A stretch of DNA of 64,000 nucleotides from Cryobacterium lactosi (GCF_004403945.1 NZ_SOHM01000002.1:124001-188000), one strand, 5' to 3'; positions 46,224-56,267 are shown, counted from the first letter of the stretch. Notes: generated from the sequence alone by a model not told the origin. A program made the numbers and translations.

Positions 46224-47186
46224 GCTATCGTGTCCTCGCCGCCACTGCTATCCGCGCCGGCCGTAACCCCCGCGGGGACGCCCGTCGCCGCCCCGGCTGA
46301 TCCGGCCGAACCGCACGCCTCGTCCACCGCCGGCCTGCTGTTCGGCCTGCTGGGTGTGCTCGCGTTTTCGTTCACGCTGCCGCTCACCCGGGTCGCAGTC
46401 CACCAGCTCGACCCGCTGTTCGTCGGCGCCGGCCGAGCCGTGCTGGCCGGGCTGCTGGCCATCGGCGTGCTCGCGGCGCTGCGGCAGCGGTTGCCGCGCG
46501 GTGGGCAGTGGGTGCGCCTGGCGGTTGTGGCTACCGGGGTCATCGCCGGCTTCCCGATCCTCACCTCGTACGCGCTGCAGACCGTGCCGGCCGCGCACGG
46601 AGCGGTCGTGATCGGGCTACTGCCCGCGGCCACGGCCATCGTGGCCGTGCTGCGGGCGCGGGAGCGGCCGTCGGCACGGTTCTGGCTGGCCAGCGGCCTC
46701 GGGGTGGTGGCGGTGGCGGGCTTCGTGGCCCTCACCAGCGGTGGCCTGCACACTCTGGCGCCGGCCGACCTGCTCCTGGTGGGCGCCGTGGCGCTCGCGG
46801 CCATCGGCTACGGCGAGGGAGCGCTGCTCTCCCGCGAGTTGGGCTCCTGGCAGACGATCTGCTGGGCGCTGATCGTGGCGCTGCCGGTGATGCTGCCGCT
46901 GATGCTGGCGGGCCTGGGTTCCGGCTGGCCCGAGGCGGATGCGCCGGCCTGGCTGGCCTTCGCCTACCTGGCCGGGGTGAGCATGTTCCTGGGCTTCTTC
47001 GCCTGGTACCGCGGCCTGGCCATCGGCCCGATCGCCCGGGTGAGCCAGATCCAGTTGGTGCAACCGGTGCTCACCATCGTCTGGGCGACCCTGCTGCTGG
47101 GCGAACGGCTCGATCCTGTCGTACTGGTCGGTGCGCTTGCGGTGATCCTCTGCGCGGCTACGGCCGTGCGGGCCCGCATCCGCTGA
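46206..47186 (+). CDS. EamA/DMT-family transporter
   Basis: A 326-residue membrane protein with about 10 helices after a Pro/Ala-rich 40-residue N-terminus. It has two EamA repeats, for example FSFTLPLTRVAVHQLDPLFVG and the second-repeat sequence QIQLVQPVLTIVWATLLLGE. Members export amino acids, metabolites or import cofactors such as pyridoxal. Divergence from a MocR regulator suggests vitamin B6, an amino acid or a related amine as substrate. ATG 46206 follows TATCCT by 5 nt; a leaderless start is likely. Confidence 0.9.
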   Translation: MKPENSAIVSSPPLLSAPAVTPAGTPVAAPADPAEPHASSTAGLLFGLLGVLAFSFTLPLTRVAVHQLDPLFVGAGRAVLAGLLAIGVLAALRQRLPRGGQWVRLAVVATGVIAGFPILTSYALQTVPAAHGAVVIGLLPAATAIVAVLRARERPSARFWLASGLGVVAVAGFVALTSGGLHTLAPADLLLVGAVALAAIGYGEGALLSRELGSWQTICWALIVALPVMLPLMLAGLGSGWPEADAPAWLAFAYLAGVSMFLGFFAWYRGLAIGPIARVSQIQLVQPVLTIVWATLLLGERLDPVVLVGALAVILCAATAVRARIR

Positions 47187-47235
47187 CCCGCATCCCCGCC
47201 GGGGCGACGAACGCGTCTCAGGAGAACGTGAGCTG

Positions 47236-47267
47236 AAAGGGACCGAATTGGCAATCTCGCCCTTTTT
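47236..47267 (+). terminator. Probable terminator after the EamA gene
   Basis: AAAGGG and CCCTTT flank an 18-nt loop, followed by a run of five T. A short stem but a clear U tract. Confidence 0.5.
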
Positions 47268-47422
47268 GTTTCACTTTTTCCTTCCTGGAAGGTGCGGGAA
47301 CAGGGACACGGCGGGGGTTGCGGAGCAGAATGAACGGGTGTGACGTGCGTTCACCCGCCGGTTACCTGATCGCCTTAGGCTGGCCGCGTCGCGGTTGTCG
47401 CGAAAGCCGGACAGGAGCGTGC

Positions 47423-50400
47423 GTGCCCCCGAACCATCCAGAGCCCGATAAGCGCTCAGCCGACTCCCTCGCCCAGACCGTCACAGCGCCGGCCAGCACG
47501 GCCGCGGCCAACACCCCGCGTACCCATGCGACGGAGACCGGCACTGTGGCGACGCCTGAGAACGAGCAGGCCGACAACGAGCAGGTCGCACACGAGCAGG
47601 GCGTGCTGGATGCCGGCCACCTGGTTCACCCCGAGCGCACCCTGGTCGAGATCCTGCTGGCCACCGCCGAGGAACACCCCACCGCCCTCGCCCTCGAAGA
47701 CGCCGCAGGGGCCCTGAGCTACCGCAGGCTGGTGCGCCTGGTGAACGACCAGGCCGTGCGGCTGAGCCAGGCCGGCGTGCGCCGCGGAGACACGGTCGGC
47801 ATCCGCATCCCGTCGGGCACCCGCGAGCTTTACTTGTCTATTCTGGCCACCCTCGTCGTGGGCGCCGCCTACGTGCCCGTCGACGCCGACGACCCTGAGG
47901 AACGCGCCCGCCTGGTCTTCGGCGAAGCCCGGGTGGTGGGCGTGATCGGCGCCCACGGGGTGTTCACGGTGCGCGACGGCCTGGACGCCGGGGTGCTCAC
48001 CGACCGGCCCCTCGCCGCCGAGGAGGATCCGTCGCTGGCGCACTGGGGCGAACCGATGCCCGGCCCGGACGACGACGCCTGGATCATCTTCACCTCAGGT
48101 TCCACCGGCGTGCCCAAGGGCGTTGCCGTCAGCCACCGCTCGGCGGCGGCGTTCGTCGACGCCGAGGCGGGCCTGTTCCTCGCCAACGAACCGATCGGCC
48201 CGGGTGACCGGGTGCTGGCCGGCCTGTCGGTCGCGTTCGACGCCTCCTGCGAAGAGATGTGGTTGGCCTGGCGGAACGGCGCCTGCCTGGTGCCGGCCCC
48301 GCGTTCGCTGGTGCGCAGCGGCGCCGACCTCGGTCCGTGGCTGATCGCGCACGGCATCACCGTGGTCTCCACGGTGCCCACCCTCGCTGCCCTCTGGCCT
48401 GAGGAGGCGCTGGAGAACGTGCGCCTGGTGATCTTCGGCGGCGAGGCCTGCCCGCCCGAGCTCGCCGCCCGCATCAGCGCACGCGGCCGGGAGGTGTGGA
48501 ACACCTACGGCCCCACCGAGGCGACCGTCGTGGCCTGCGGCGCCCTGCTCGACGGCAGCGACCCGGTGCGCATCGGCCTGCCGCTGGACGGCTGGAGCCT
48601 GGCCGTGGTCGACCCGGCCGGCCAGCGGGTGCGCGCCGGCGAGACCGGGGAACTGATCATCGGCGGCGTGGGCCTGGCCCGGTACCTCGACACGGCCCAG
48701 GATGCTCTCAAATACGCCCCGCACGGCGAACTCGGCTGGGAGCGCGCCTACCGCAGCGGCGACCTGGTGCGCTTCGACCCTGAAGGGCTCGTGTTCGTCG
48801 GCCGCGCCGACGACCAGATCAAGCTCGGCGGCCGACGCATCGAACTCGGCGAGATCGACGCCGCCCTGCAGGCGCTGCCCGGCGTGGCCGGTGCCGCCGC
48901 GGTCGTGCAGACCACCCCGGCCGGCAACCAGGTGCTGGTCGGCTACCTCTCCCTGGTCGATTCGGTGCCGGAGAACCCCGGGGCCTTCGACCTGCCCGCC
49001 GCCACCGCGGCCCTGCGGGTGGCGCTGCCTGCGGCCCTCGTGCCGCTGCTCACCGTGGTGGAGTCCATCCCCACCCGCACCTCCGGCAAGGTCGACCGCG
49101 CCGCCCTGCCCTGGCCGCTGCCCAGCCTGGCCGGTGCCGACGCGGCCGGCACGGATGCGCTCAGCGCCACCGCCGCCTGGCTCGCCGAACACTGGGCCGC
49201 GATCCTCGGCCTGCCCGTCGCCGACGCCGACAGCGACTTCTTCGCCTACGGCGGCGGCTCCCTCTCGGCCGCCCAATTCGTCTCGGCGATCCGGGAACGC
49301 TTCCCGGACACCCGGATCAGCGACATTTACGACCACCCGCGGATCGGCTCCCTCGCCGACGAACTCGACGGCCGCACCCCACCGGCAGCCAGGGCCACCC
49401 GGCAGGTGCTGCCCACCCCCGCCCGCACCGGGTTGCTGCAGAGCCTGCTGAGCGTGCCGCTGCACCTGCTCGTGGGCGCCAGATGGCTGGTCTACCTGGC
49501 AGCGGCCAACAACGTTCTCGCCGCCGCCGGCGCATCCTTCGCCCCCACCGTTTCGTGGTGGGCGGTCCTGGCCGGGTTCGTGCTGCTGGTCACCCCGCTG
49601 GGCAAGATGGGCATCTCGGTCGCGGCCGCCCGGCTGCTGCTCAGGGGAGTGAAGCCGGGAAACTACCCGCGTGGCGGCTCGGTTCACCTTCGGCTCTGGC
49701 TCGCCGAGCAGGTGGCGCACTTCGTCGACGCCGCCAGCCTGGCCGGGGCGCCGTGGATCAGCTACTACGCCCGGCTGCTCGGCGCCCGCATCGAACCCGG
49801 CGTCGACCTGCACTCGGTGCCGCCGGTCACCGGGCTGCTCAGCATCGGCGAACGCGCCGCCATCGAACCCGAGGTGGACCTGGCCGGTTACTGGCTCGAC
49901 GGCGACACCCTGCGCATCGGCCGGGTGCGCATCGGCGCCGAGGCCGTGATCGGCTCCCGCAGCACCCTGCTCGGCGGCGCCAAGATCGGCGAGGGCGCCG
50001 AGATCGAACCGGGCTCCGCCGTCTCCGGCCGGGTGCCGCGCGGCGAACGCTGGGCCGGTTCCCCCGCCAGCCGGGTCGGCTCCGCCCGCCGGGCCTGGCC
50101 CGCCGAACGGCCGGCGAACGCGCGCCGCTGGCTGCTCGCCTACGGCGCCGGCTCGGTGGGCCTCACCGCCATTCCCACCGCCGCCGTGCTGCTCGGGGTG
50201 CTCATCATCGGTCTGGTCATCGGCGACGCCGCCAGCCTGGGCACCGCGGCCGGCCGCGCCGCGCTGGCGGTGCCGCCGGCCGTCCTCGCCGCCGGCCTGC
50301 TCTACGCCGGTGCCGTGATCGGCGCCGTGCGGCTGCTCGGCCTGGGCCTGACCGAGGGTCACCACCCGGTGCGCAGCCGGGTGGGCTGGCAGGTCTGGAT

Positions 50401-51523
50401 GACAGAACGCCTCCTCGACGGTGCCCGCACCCTGCTCTTCCCGCTCTACGCCAGCCTGCTCACCCCGGTCTGGCTGCGGCTGCTCGGCGCCAAGGTGGGC
50501 CCGGGCGTCGAAGCCTCCACGGTGCTGCTCGTCCCGTCGCTCACCACCATCGCCCCCGGCGCATTCCTCGCCGACGACACCATGGTCGCCTGTTACGAGC
50601 TCGGCGGCGGCTGGATGCGCATCGGCCGGGCCAAGATCGGCCGGCGGGCGTTCCTGGGCAACAGCGGCATCGCCGGGCCCGGCCGCACCGTGCCGCGGGA
50701 CGGCCTCGTGGCCGTGCTGTCGTCCACCCCGAAGAAGGCCAAGCGTGGCTCCTCCTGGCTCGGTAACCCGCCGGCGCGGCTGCGCCGCCGGGTGACCGAC
50801 ATGGACGAGGGTCGAACCTTCCACCCGCCGGCCCGGCTGCGCCTGGCCCGGTCGCTCTGGGAGGTGCTCCGGCTGGTGCCGGTGTTCGCCTCGGCATGGA
50901 TCGCGCTCGGTGTGCTCGCCACCCTCGAAGTGTTCTGGCTGCTCGGCGGCCCCGGCCTGGCCCTGCTCGTCTCCGGTATTGTGCTGATCGCCGCCGGAGC
51001 GGCGGCGGCAGCGCTGACCACCGCCGCCAAGTGGCTGCTGGTGGGGCGGATCCGGGCCGCCGAACATCCGCTCTGGTCGTCGTTCATCTGGCGCAACGAA
51101 GTGTCGGACACCTTCGTGGAGATGGTGGCGCGGCCCTGGTTCGCTCAGAACGCCGCCGGCACCCCGTGGCTGGCGCTGTGGCTGCGGTCGCTGGGCGCCA
51201 CCGTCGGCCGCGGCGTCTGGTGCGAGTCGTACTGGCTGCCGGAGGCCGACCTGGTCACCCTCGCCGCCGGTAGCAGCGTCAACCGGGGCTGTGTGGTGCA
51301 GACCCACCTGTTCCACGACCGGATCATGCAACTGGACACCGTGCACATCGGTGCCGGAGGCACCCTGGGCCCCAACAGCGTGATCCTGCCGGCGGCGCGG
51401 ATCGATGATCACGCCACCGTCGGACCGGGGTCGCTGGTGATGCGCGGCGAGCGGGTGCCCACCGATTCGCTCTGGTCCGGCAACCCGATTGCGCCGTGGC
51501 ACCGGCCGCCATGGAAGACTTGA
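47423..51523 (+). CDS. Pls/PosA-family membrane non-ribosomal peptide synthetase
   Basis: A 1366-residue synthetase. The adenylation domain spans about 65-570 (A3 FTSGSTGVPKG at 223-233, A5 YGPTEAT, A7 YRSGDLVRF, A10 TSGKVDRAALP). A carrier domain has the phosphopantetheine Ser613 (GGGSLSAAQ). The remaining 700 residues alternate membrane helices with left-handed beta-helix segments (IGERAAIEPEVDL, IGRAKIGRRAFLGNSG, IGAGGTLGPNSVI). There is no HHxxxDG condensation domain and no thioesterase. This is the layout of epsilon-poly-lysine synthetase and relatives. GTG 47423 has AGGAG 5 nt upstream; the open frame extends to 47318. An M1 peptidase follows directly. Confidence 0.92.
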   Translation: MPPNHPEPDKRSADSLAQTVTAPASTAAANTPRTHATETGTVATPENEQADNEQVAHEQGVLDAGHLVHPERTLVEILLATAEEHPTALALEDAAGALSYRRLVRLVNDQAVRLSQAGVRRGDTVGIRIPSGTRELYLSILATLVVGAAYVPVDADDPEERARLVFGEARVVGVIGAHGVFTVRDGLDAGVLTDRPLAAEEDPSLAHWGEPMPGPDDDAWIIFTSGSTGVPKGVAVSHRSAAAFVDAEAGLFLANEPIGPGDRVLAGLSVAFDASCEEMWLAWRNGACLVPAPRSLVRSGADLGPWLIAHGITVVSTVPTLAALWPEEALENVRLVIFGGEACPPELAARISARGREVWNTYGPTEATVVACGALLDGSDPVRIGLPLDGWSLAVVDPAGQRVRAGETGELIIGGVGLARYLDTAQDALKYAPHGELGWERAYRSGDLVRFDPEGLVFVGRADDQIKLGGRRIELGEIDAALQALPGVAGAAAVVQTTPAGNQVLVGYLSLVDSVPENPGAFDLPAATAALRVALPAALVPLLTVVESIPTRTSGKVDRAALPWPLPSLAGADAAGTDALSATAAWLAEHWAAILGLPVADADSDFFAYGGGSLSAAQFVSAIRERFPDTRISDIYDHPRIGSLADELDGRTPPAARATRQVLPTPARTGLLQSLLSVPLHLLVGARWLVYLAAANNVLAAAGASFAPTVSWWAVLAGFVLLVTPLGKMGISVAAARLLLRGVKPGNYPRGGSVHLRLWLAEQVAHFVDAASLAGAPWISYYARLLGARIEPGVDLHSVPPVTGLLSIGERAAIEPEVDLAGYWLDGDTLRIGRVRIGAEAVIGSRSTLLGGAKIGEGAEIEPGSAVSGRVPRGERWAGSPASRVGSARRAWPAERPANARRWLLAYGAGSVGLTAIPTAAVLLGVLIIGLVIGDAASLGTAAGRAALAVPPAVLAAGLLYAGAVIGAVRLLGLGLTEGHHPVRSRVGWQVWMTERLLDGARTLLFPLYASLLTPVWLRLLGAKVGPGVEASTVLLVPSLTTIAPGAFLADDTMVACYELGGGWMRIGRAKIGRRAFLGNSGIAGPGRTVPRDGLVAVLSSTPKKAKRGSSWLGNPPARLRRRVTDMDEGRTFHPPARLRLARSLWEVLRLVPVFASAWIALGVLATLEVFWLLGGPGLALLVSGIVLIAAGAAAAALTTAAKWLLVGRIRAAEHPLWSSFIWRNEVSDTFVEMVARPWFAQNAAGTPWLALWLRSLGATVGRGVWCESYWLPEADLVTLAAGSSVNRGCVVQTHLFHDRIMQLDTVHIGAGGTLGPNSVILPAARIDDHATVGPGSLVMRGERVPTDSLWSGNPIAPWHRPPWKT

Positions 51524-51528
51524 TCCTT

Positions 51529-52866
51529 ATGTTGCAGTCCACGCCCACCATTCTGGGGTCCGCGTCCGCGGGGGACCCCTACCTTCCGGCCAGCGGCAAC
51601 GGCGGGTACACGGTGGAGCATTACGACCTGGAGCTGGACTACCGGGTCGCCACGAACCGGCTGACCGCGATCGCCACGATCACGGCGCGGGCCCTGACCG
51701 GGCTCGGCCGGTTCAGCCTGGACCTGGCCGGCCTGAGCGTCGACAGGGTCACGGTCAACGGCGTCGCGCCCGTCAAGACCGTGCATGCCGCCCGCAAACT
51801 GGTGCTCACCCCCGCCGTGCCGCTGACCGCCGGTGACAGGTTCGAGGTGGTGGTGCGCTACCGCGGGGCGCCGCATCCGGTGCGCAGCCACTGGGGCGAA
51901 CTGGGCTGGGAGGAACTCACCGACGGGGTGCTCGTCGCCGGTCAGCCCAGCGGGGCGCCGTCCTGGTTCCCCTGCAACGACCACCCCAGCGACAAGGCCA
52001 CCTTCCGCATCCAGCTGTGCTGTGAGGCCCCGTACACGGTCGTGAGCAACGGGCCGCTGGTGGCCAAGAGCAGCAGGTCCGGCCGCACCACCTGGACCTT
52101 CGAGGTGCGCGAGCCCATGGCCGCGTACCTGGCCAGCGTGCAGATCGGCCGGTACCGCCGGCAGGACGTGACCGCCACCCCGGTGGCGTACAGCCTCTTC
52201 TACCCGCCCGCGCTGGCCCGGCCGGTGGCGGTGGACTTCGCCAGGCTCGGCGAGATGATCGCGGTGTTCAGCGAGGCGTTCGGCCCGTACCCTTTCCCAG
52301 CGTTCTCGGTGATCGTCACCGCCGACGAGCTCGAGATCCCGCTCGAGGCGCACGGCCTGGCCGTGTTCGGCCGCAATCACGTCGACGGCCTGCACGGCAG
52401 CGACCGGTTGATCGCGCACGAGCTGGCGCACCAGTGGTTCGGCAACAGCCTCACCCTCACCCGTTGGGCCGACATCTGGCTGCACGAGGGCTTCGCCTGC
52501 TACGCAGAGTGGATCTGGGCCGAGGCCAGCGGCGGGCCGAGCGCCCACGCGAACGCCGTGCTGCACCGCGCCGAGCTGGACCTGCTGCCCAAGAACCTTG
52601 TCGTGGCCGACCCCGGTCCGCACGACATGTTCGACGACAGGGTCTACAAGCGCGGGGCGCTGGCCCTGCACGCGGTGCGCCAGGCGATCGGCGACGAGGC
52701 CTTCTTCACCGCGCTGCGCGCGTACAGCCGCACCCACCGGCATGGCAGCGTCACCACTGACGATCTGCTGGGCTGCTTCGAGGTGGCCTCCGGGACCCGC
52801 GTGGCCGAAAAGATCATCGCCCGCTGGGTGGCTGGTAAAAGCCTGCCGCAGGTGGGTACCGCATGA
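51529..52866 (+). CDS. M1-family metallopeptidase
   Basis: A 445-residue gluzincin. An N-terminal beta-sandwich domain precedes the catalytic domain with HELAHQWFGN and the third zinc ligand in WLHEGFACYAE (the HExxH-x18-E pattern); a conserved Tyr region is at DDRVYKRGALAL. The C-terminal helical domain of larger M1 aminopeptidases is shortened. There is no signal peptide. ATG 51529 lies 5 nt after the synthetase stop with GGAAG upstream; in-frame ATG 51511 and GTG 51496 would overlap it. Tight linkage suggests it processes, limits or recycles the synthetase product. Confidence 0.88.
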   Translation: MLQSTPTILGSASAGDPYLPASGNGGYTVEHYDLELDYRVATNRLTAIATITARALTGLGRFSLDLAGLSVDRVTVNGVAPVKTVHAARKLVLTPAVPLTAGDRFEVVVRYRGAPHPVRSHWGELGWEELTDGVLVAGQPSGAPSWFPCNDHPSDKATFRIQLCCEAPYTVVSNGPLVAKSSRSGRTTWTFEVREPMAAYLASVQIGRYRRQDVTATPVAYSLFYPPALARPVAVDFARLGEMIAVFSEAFGPYPFPAFSVIVTADELEIPLEAHGLAVFGRNHVDGLHGSDRLIAHELAHQWFGNSLTLTRWADIWLHEGFACYAEWIWAEASGGPSAHANAVLHRAELDLLPKNLVVADPGPHDMFDDRVYKRGALALHAVRQAIGDEAFFTALRAYSRTHRHGSVTTDDLLGCFEVASGTRVAEKIIARWVAGKSLPQVGTA

Positions 52867-52928
52867 ACGCCTTCCGGCGGGCCTGAGGGACCCGTTCACC
52901 GCTTACCGCTGACCTGAGCGCTGCCGCG

Positions 52929-53321
52929 CTACACAGCGTCGGGCTCGTACGCCGCGAGGAGTGCCGTACAGGCCGCGAAGGCGCGGTGCGCGGCGGGAAC
53001 GCAGGAGTGCCAGTCCGGCCGGTCCCGCAGCATCCGTTCACAGGCCGCGATGGAGACGGATGCGGCCTCCCGGCAGGCCTGCAGCATGGCCTGAGTCGTG
53101 GGCCCGTCGGTGCGGGAGCGCCACCCGAGCAGCCGATTCGTGGCCGCGCAGACCTCCACACAGTCCAGGTCGGCCAGGAAGCAGTCCGTGACGTCGTCGT
53201 CGCCGTCCAGCCGCAGGCAGGCCGCCGCGCAGTCCTCGCTGATTCTCTCCAGTTCGGTGCAGGCGGCGATGCAGTCCTGCACCTCCACCGGCGGGGCTGC
53301 GGCGAACCGGTTGTCGTCCAT
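52929..53321 (-). CDS. Cys-rich four-helix-bundle copper-binding protein
   Basis: A 130-residue protein with 11 cysteines arranged CxxxC along helices (DCIAAC, DCAAAC, DCVEVC, and later AC/SC pairs), matching the DUF326/Csp copper-storage family, in which thiols line the inside of a four-helix bundle and bind Cu(I). No signal peptide, so a cytosolic Csp3-like store. It lies between the M1 peptidase and a P-type ATPase on the opposite strand. No CsoR or CopA gene is adjacent. Confidence 0.8.
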   Translation of the reverse strand: MDDNRFAAAPPVEVQDCIAACTELERISEDCAAACLRLDGDDDVTDCFLADLDCVEVCAATNRLLGWRSRTDGPTTQAMLQACREAASVSIAACERMLRDRPDWHSCVPAAHRAFAACTALLAAYEPDAV

Positions 53322-53484
53322 CTCTTCACGCTAATCCCGAAGACCCACGGGGTGCTAGCCCCACGCTGATTCGGCTGCCGGCCCCGGTCGCGTGGACGTC
53401 ACGACAGCGAGGGTGCACACGGGGATGACCGGAGGTAATGTGGCCGCTGCCGGGCTTGGCCGGTCGGGTGAGAAGGGACACACG

Positions 53485-55875
53485 GTGACCATTGCTGCGA
53501 CCGGGTTGACTGCCGCTGAGGTTGAGGAACGCGTGGCCAGCGGCCGCACCAACGTCTTCGTACAAGACACCAGCCGCAGCATCTGGAGCATCCTGCGGGC
53601 CAATGTGCTCACTCTGTTCAACGGCATCATTCTGGCCTGCTTCCTCGTTCTCCTCGCGATCGGGCGGTGGCAGGATGCGTTATTCGGCTTCAGCGCCATC
53701 GCGAACGCGGTTATCGGCACGGTGCAGGAGTACCGCGCGAAACTGGCGTTGGACCGGCTGGCGCTCCTCAACGCCCCGAACGCCCGCGTGCTCCGCGAGA
53801 CGGGCGAGGAGGAGATCGACGTCGAGGCGGTCGTGCTGGACGACATCCTCGTATTGCGGGCCGGTGATCAGGTCGCTGCCGATGCGATCGTGGTCGGCTC
53901 CCGCGGCCTACAACTCGACGAATCCATGCTCACCGGCGAATCGGATGCCGTCGAGAAGGCACCGGGTGACCGGGTGCTGTCCGGCTCCGTCGTCGTGGCC
54001 GGGGAGGGCACCGGTGCCGTCGACAGGGTCGGCGCCGACTCCTTCGCCAACTCCCTCGCCGCCGAGGCGAAGAAGTTTTCCCTGGTGGCGTCGGAGCTCA
54101 GGTCCTCGATCAACCGGGTGCTCACCTGGGTGGCCTGGATCATCGGTCCGATCGCGCTGCTGGTGCTCAACGCCCAGATGATCGCGCAGGGCGGCTGGGA
54201 GGAGGCGACAGCCGGCGGGGCATGGCGGGACGCGGTCACCGCCACCATCGCCGCCGTTGTGGCGATGGTGCCGCTCGGCCTGGTGCTCATGACCAGCATC
54301 ACCTTCGCGGTGGGTGCCGTGAAGCTGGCCCGGCAGCAGGTGCTCGTGCAGGAGCTGGCCGCTGTCGAGGGGCTGGCGAGGGTGGACATGATCTGCCTCG
54401 ACAAGACAGGCACCCTCACCCAGGGTGACATCGTGTTCGACGCGGCGCATCCGCTCACCGCTGTTGCCGGCTGGGAGCGGGTGTTGGCTTGGTACGGGGT
54501 GCAGAACGATGCGAACGCCACCGCACGCAGCCTGGCCGGCCGGTTCGAGCAACCGGTCGAGGAGGAACCAACGGACCGGGTTCCGTTCTCCTCTGCACGC
54601 AAGTGGAGCGCCGTCGTCTTCGGCGACGAGATGTGGGTTCTCGGCGGGCCCGAGATGGTGTTCCCGGCCGCCGCGACCGGCGACCCCGTGCTTCAGGAAC
54701 TCTCCCGCCGGGCCGGCGAGCTCGCCGCGACCGGTCGGCGCACCCTGGTTCTCGCGCACGGCCGCCCGACCCACGACGAAACCGTGCCCGTCGACGCCGT
54801 GCCCGTCGTGCTGCTCACCTTCAAGGAGAACATCCGGCCCGACGCCGCCGAGACGCTCTCCTTCTTTGCGGCGCAGGGAGTGGGCGTGCGGATCATCTCG
54901 GGTGACAACCCCCAGACCGTCGCGGCGATCGCCCGCGAGGTGGGTCTGGATGCGCCGTCCGGCTTTGACGCCCGCGAGCTGCCCGACACCGATGCCGGGC
55001 TGCTCACGGTGCTCGACGACTACCTGGTGTTCGGCCGGGTCACACCCGACCAGAAGCGCCGCATCGTGGTGGCGCTCAAATCGGCCGGGCACACCGTGGC
55101 CATGACCGGCGACGGGGTGAACGACGCGCTCGCCATCAAGGAGGCGGACATCGGCATTGCGATGAACTCCGGCGCGGCCGCCACGAAGGCCGTTGCCCGG
55201 CTGATCCTGCTCGACGGGCGGTTCTCACACCTGCCCAGTGTCGTCGCGGAGGGGCGACAGGTGATCGCGAACATCGAACGTGTTTCCATGCTCTTCCTCA
55301 CCAAGACCTCGTACGCGACGTTCCTCGCGATCACCTTCGGCATCCTGCTGCTGCCATTCCCGTTCCTGCCCAGGCAGCTGTCGGTCACCGACGGGCTGAC
55401 CATCGGCATCCCGGCGTTCTTCCTCGCGTTGCTGCCCAACGCGCAGCGGTACATCCCCGGGTTCCTCCGCCGCTCGCTGACCTTCGCGGTGCCGGCCGGC
55501 CTCGCCGTGACCCTCGGCCTGGCCGTCTATGCCCGGCTCGCGGCGGACCTGGCGATTCCGGAGCCGGAGATCCGCAGCGGGTCCACTCTCATCCTCACCA
55601 TCGTCGGCCTGTGGATCCTCGTGGTGCTGTCCCGTCCCGTCACTCGCTTCAAGGGGGTCGTCATCGGCGCCATGATGATCGGGTTGATCCTGATGTACAG
55701 CCTGCCGATCAGTCGCGACTTCCTCCAGCTGGTCGACCTCACCCTGCCCACGGCGGCGCTCGCGCTCGGCACCTCGCTGGTGTGCATCGCGCTCATCGAG
55801 GTCGTGCGGTTCGTGCACCGGCGGGTCTCCCGCCGCGACGCGGAGCGGGCGTCGTCTCAGCGCACGGCGAAGTAG
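53485..55875 (+). CDS. P-type cation-transporting ATPase, CtpE-like
   Basis: A 796-residue P-type ATPase: actuator TGES (MLTGESDAVEK), phosphorylation DKTGTLT, nucleotide-binding GRRTLVLAHG region and hinge TGDGVNDALAIKEADIGIAM, with about 10 membrane helices. There is no heavy-metal CPx motif or N-terminal metal domain. The sequence style and length match mycobacterial CtpE, a calcium transporter. The M4 segment reads MVPLGLVLM rather than the common PEGL. GTG 53485 has GAAGGGA upstream and gives the CtpE length; the frame extends to 53392. Confidence 0.88.
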   Translation: MTIAATGLTAAEVEERVASGRTNVFVQDTSRSIWSILRANVLTLFNGIILACFLVLLAIGRWQDALFGFSAIANAVIGTVQEYRAKLALDRLALLNAPNARVLRETGEEEIDVEAVVLDDILVLRAGDQVAADAIVVGSRGLQLDESMLTGESDAVEKAPGDRVLSGSVVVAGEGTGAVDRVGADSFANSLAAEAKKFSLVASELRSSINRVLTWVAWIIGPIALLVLNAQMIAQGGWEEATAGGAWRDAVTATIAAVVAMVPLGLVLMTSITFAVGAVKLARQQVLVQELAAVEGLARVDMICLDKTGTLTQGDIVFDAAHPLTAVAGWERVLAWYGVQNDANATARSLAGRFEQPVEEEPTDRVPFSSARKWSAVVFGDEMWVLGGPEMVFPAAATGDPVLQELSRRAGELAATGRRTLVLAHGRPTHDETVPVDAVPVVLLTFKENIRPDAAETLSFFAAQGVGVRIISGDNPQTVAAIAREVGLDAPSGFDARELPDTDAGLLTVLDDYLVFGRVTPDQKRRIVVALKSAGHTVAMTGDGVNDALAIKEADIGIAMNSGAAATKAVARLILLDGRFSHLPSVVAEGRQVIANIERVSMLFLTKTSYATFLAITFGILLLPFPFLPRQLSVTDGLTIGIPAFFLALLPNAQRYIPGFLRRSLTFAVPAGLAVTLGLAVYARLAADLAIPEPEIRSGSTLILTIVGLWILVVLSRPVTRFKGVVIGAMMIGLILMYSLPISRDFLQLVDLTLPTAALALGTSLVCIALIEVVRFVHRRVSRRDAERASSQRTAK

Positions 55876-56267
55876 CGGCGGCCCGGCCCCACCCACAGCG
55901 GCAGGAGCACGGCTGCCACCAGAACCAGTTGGATCGTCACCCCCGACCAGTCCCCGTCGTCGGCGACCACCAGATCGGTGATCGCCAGGGCCAATCCCAG
56001 CAGGATCACCACCGTCGCGCTCAGCCGCGACGCCCGGCTGCCGCGCGCCACCCCGGAGGCGAGGGCGATCACGAACAGGCCGAACAGGATGATGCCGGCT
56101 CCGACCAGGGTGACCCCGAACGCGATACCGTCGGCGGCCACGTCGGGGGCGTAGCGCAAGAACAGGGTCACGATCCCGAGCGCGATCTGGGCGATCCCGC
56201 CGATGTACATCACGATCACGGCCCAGGTCACCCAGCCGGGGCGCCGCGGATGCTCCTGACCCGTCAT
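55857..56267 (-). CDS. Four-helix membrane protein, unknown
   Basis: A 136-residue protein with four hydrophobic helices (about 12-34, 43-63, 73-93, 104-123) and short basic ends. GGAGGAACC precedes ATG 56267. No family function is known to me. Its last 19 nt overlap the 3' end of the P-type ATPase gene in the convergent orientation. Confidence 0.75.
   Translation of the reverse strand: MTGQEHPRRPGWVTWAVIVMYIGGIAQIALGIVTLFLRYAPDVAADGIAFGVTLVGAGIILFGLFVIALASGVARGSRASRLSATVVILLGLALAITDLVVADDGDWSGVTIQLVLVAAVLLPLWVGPGRRYFAVR

Noticed and set aside
48095..51502. 1135-codon open frame antisense to the NRPS
   Set aside because: GC-rich third-position artefact: Gly/Arg/His/Gln-rich, no domain, no ribosome-binding site; the NRPS frame is clearly real.
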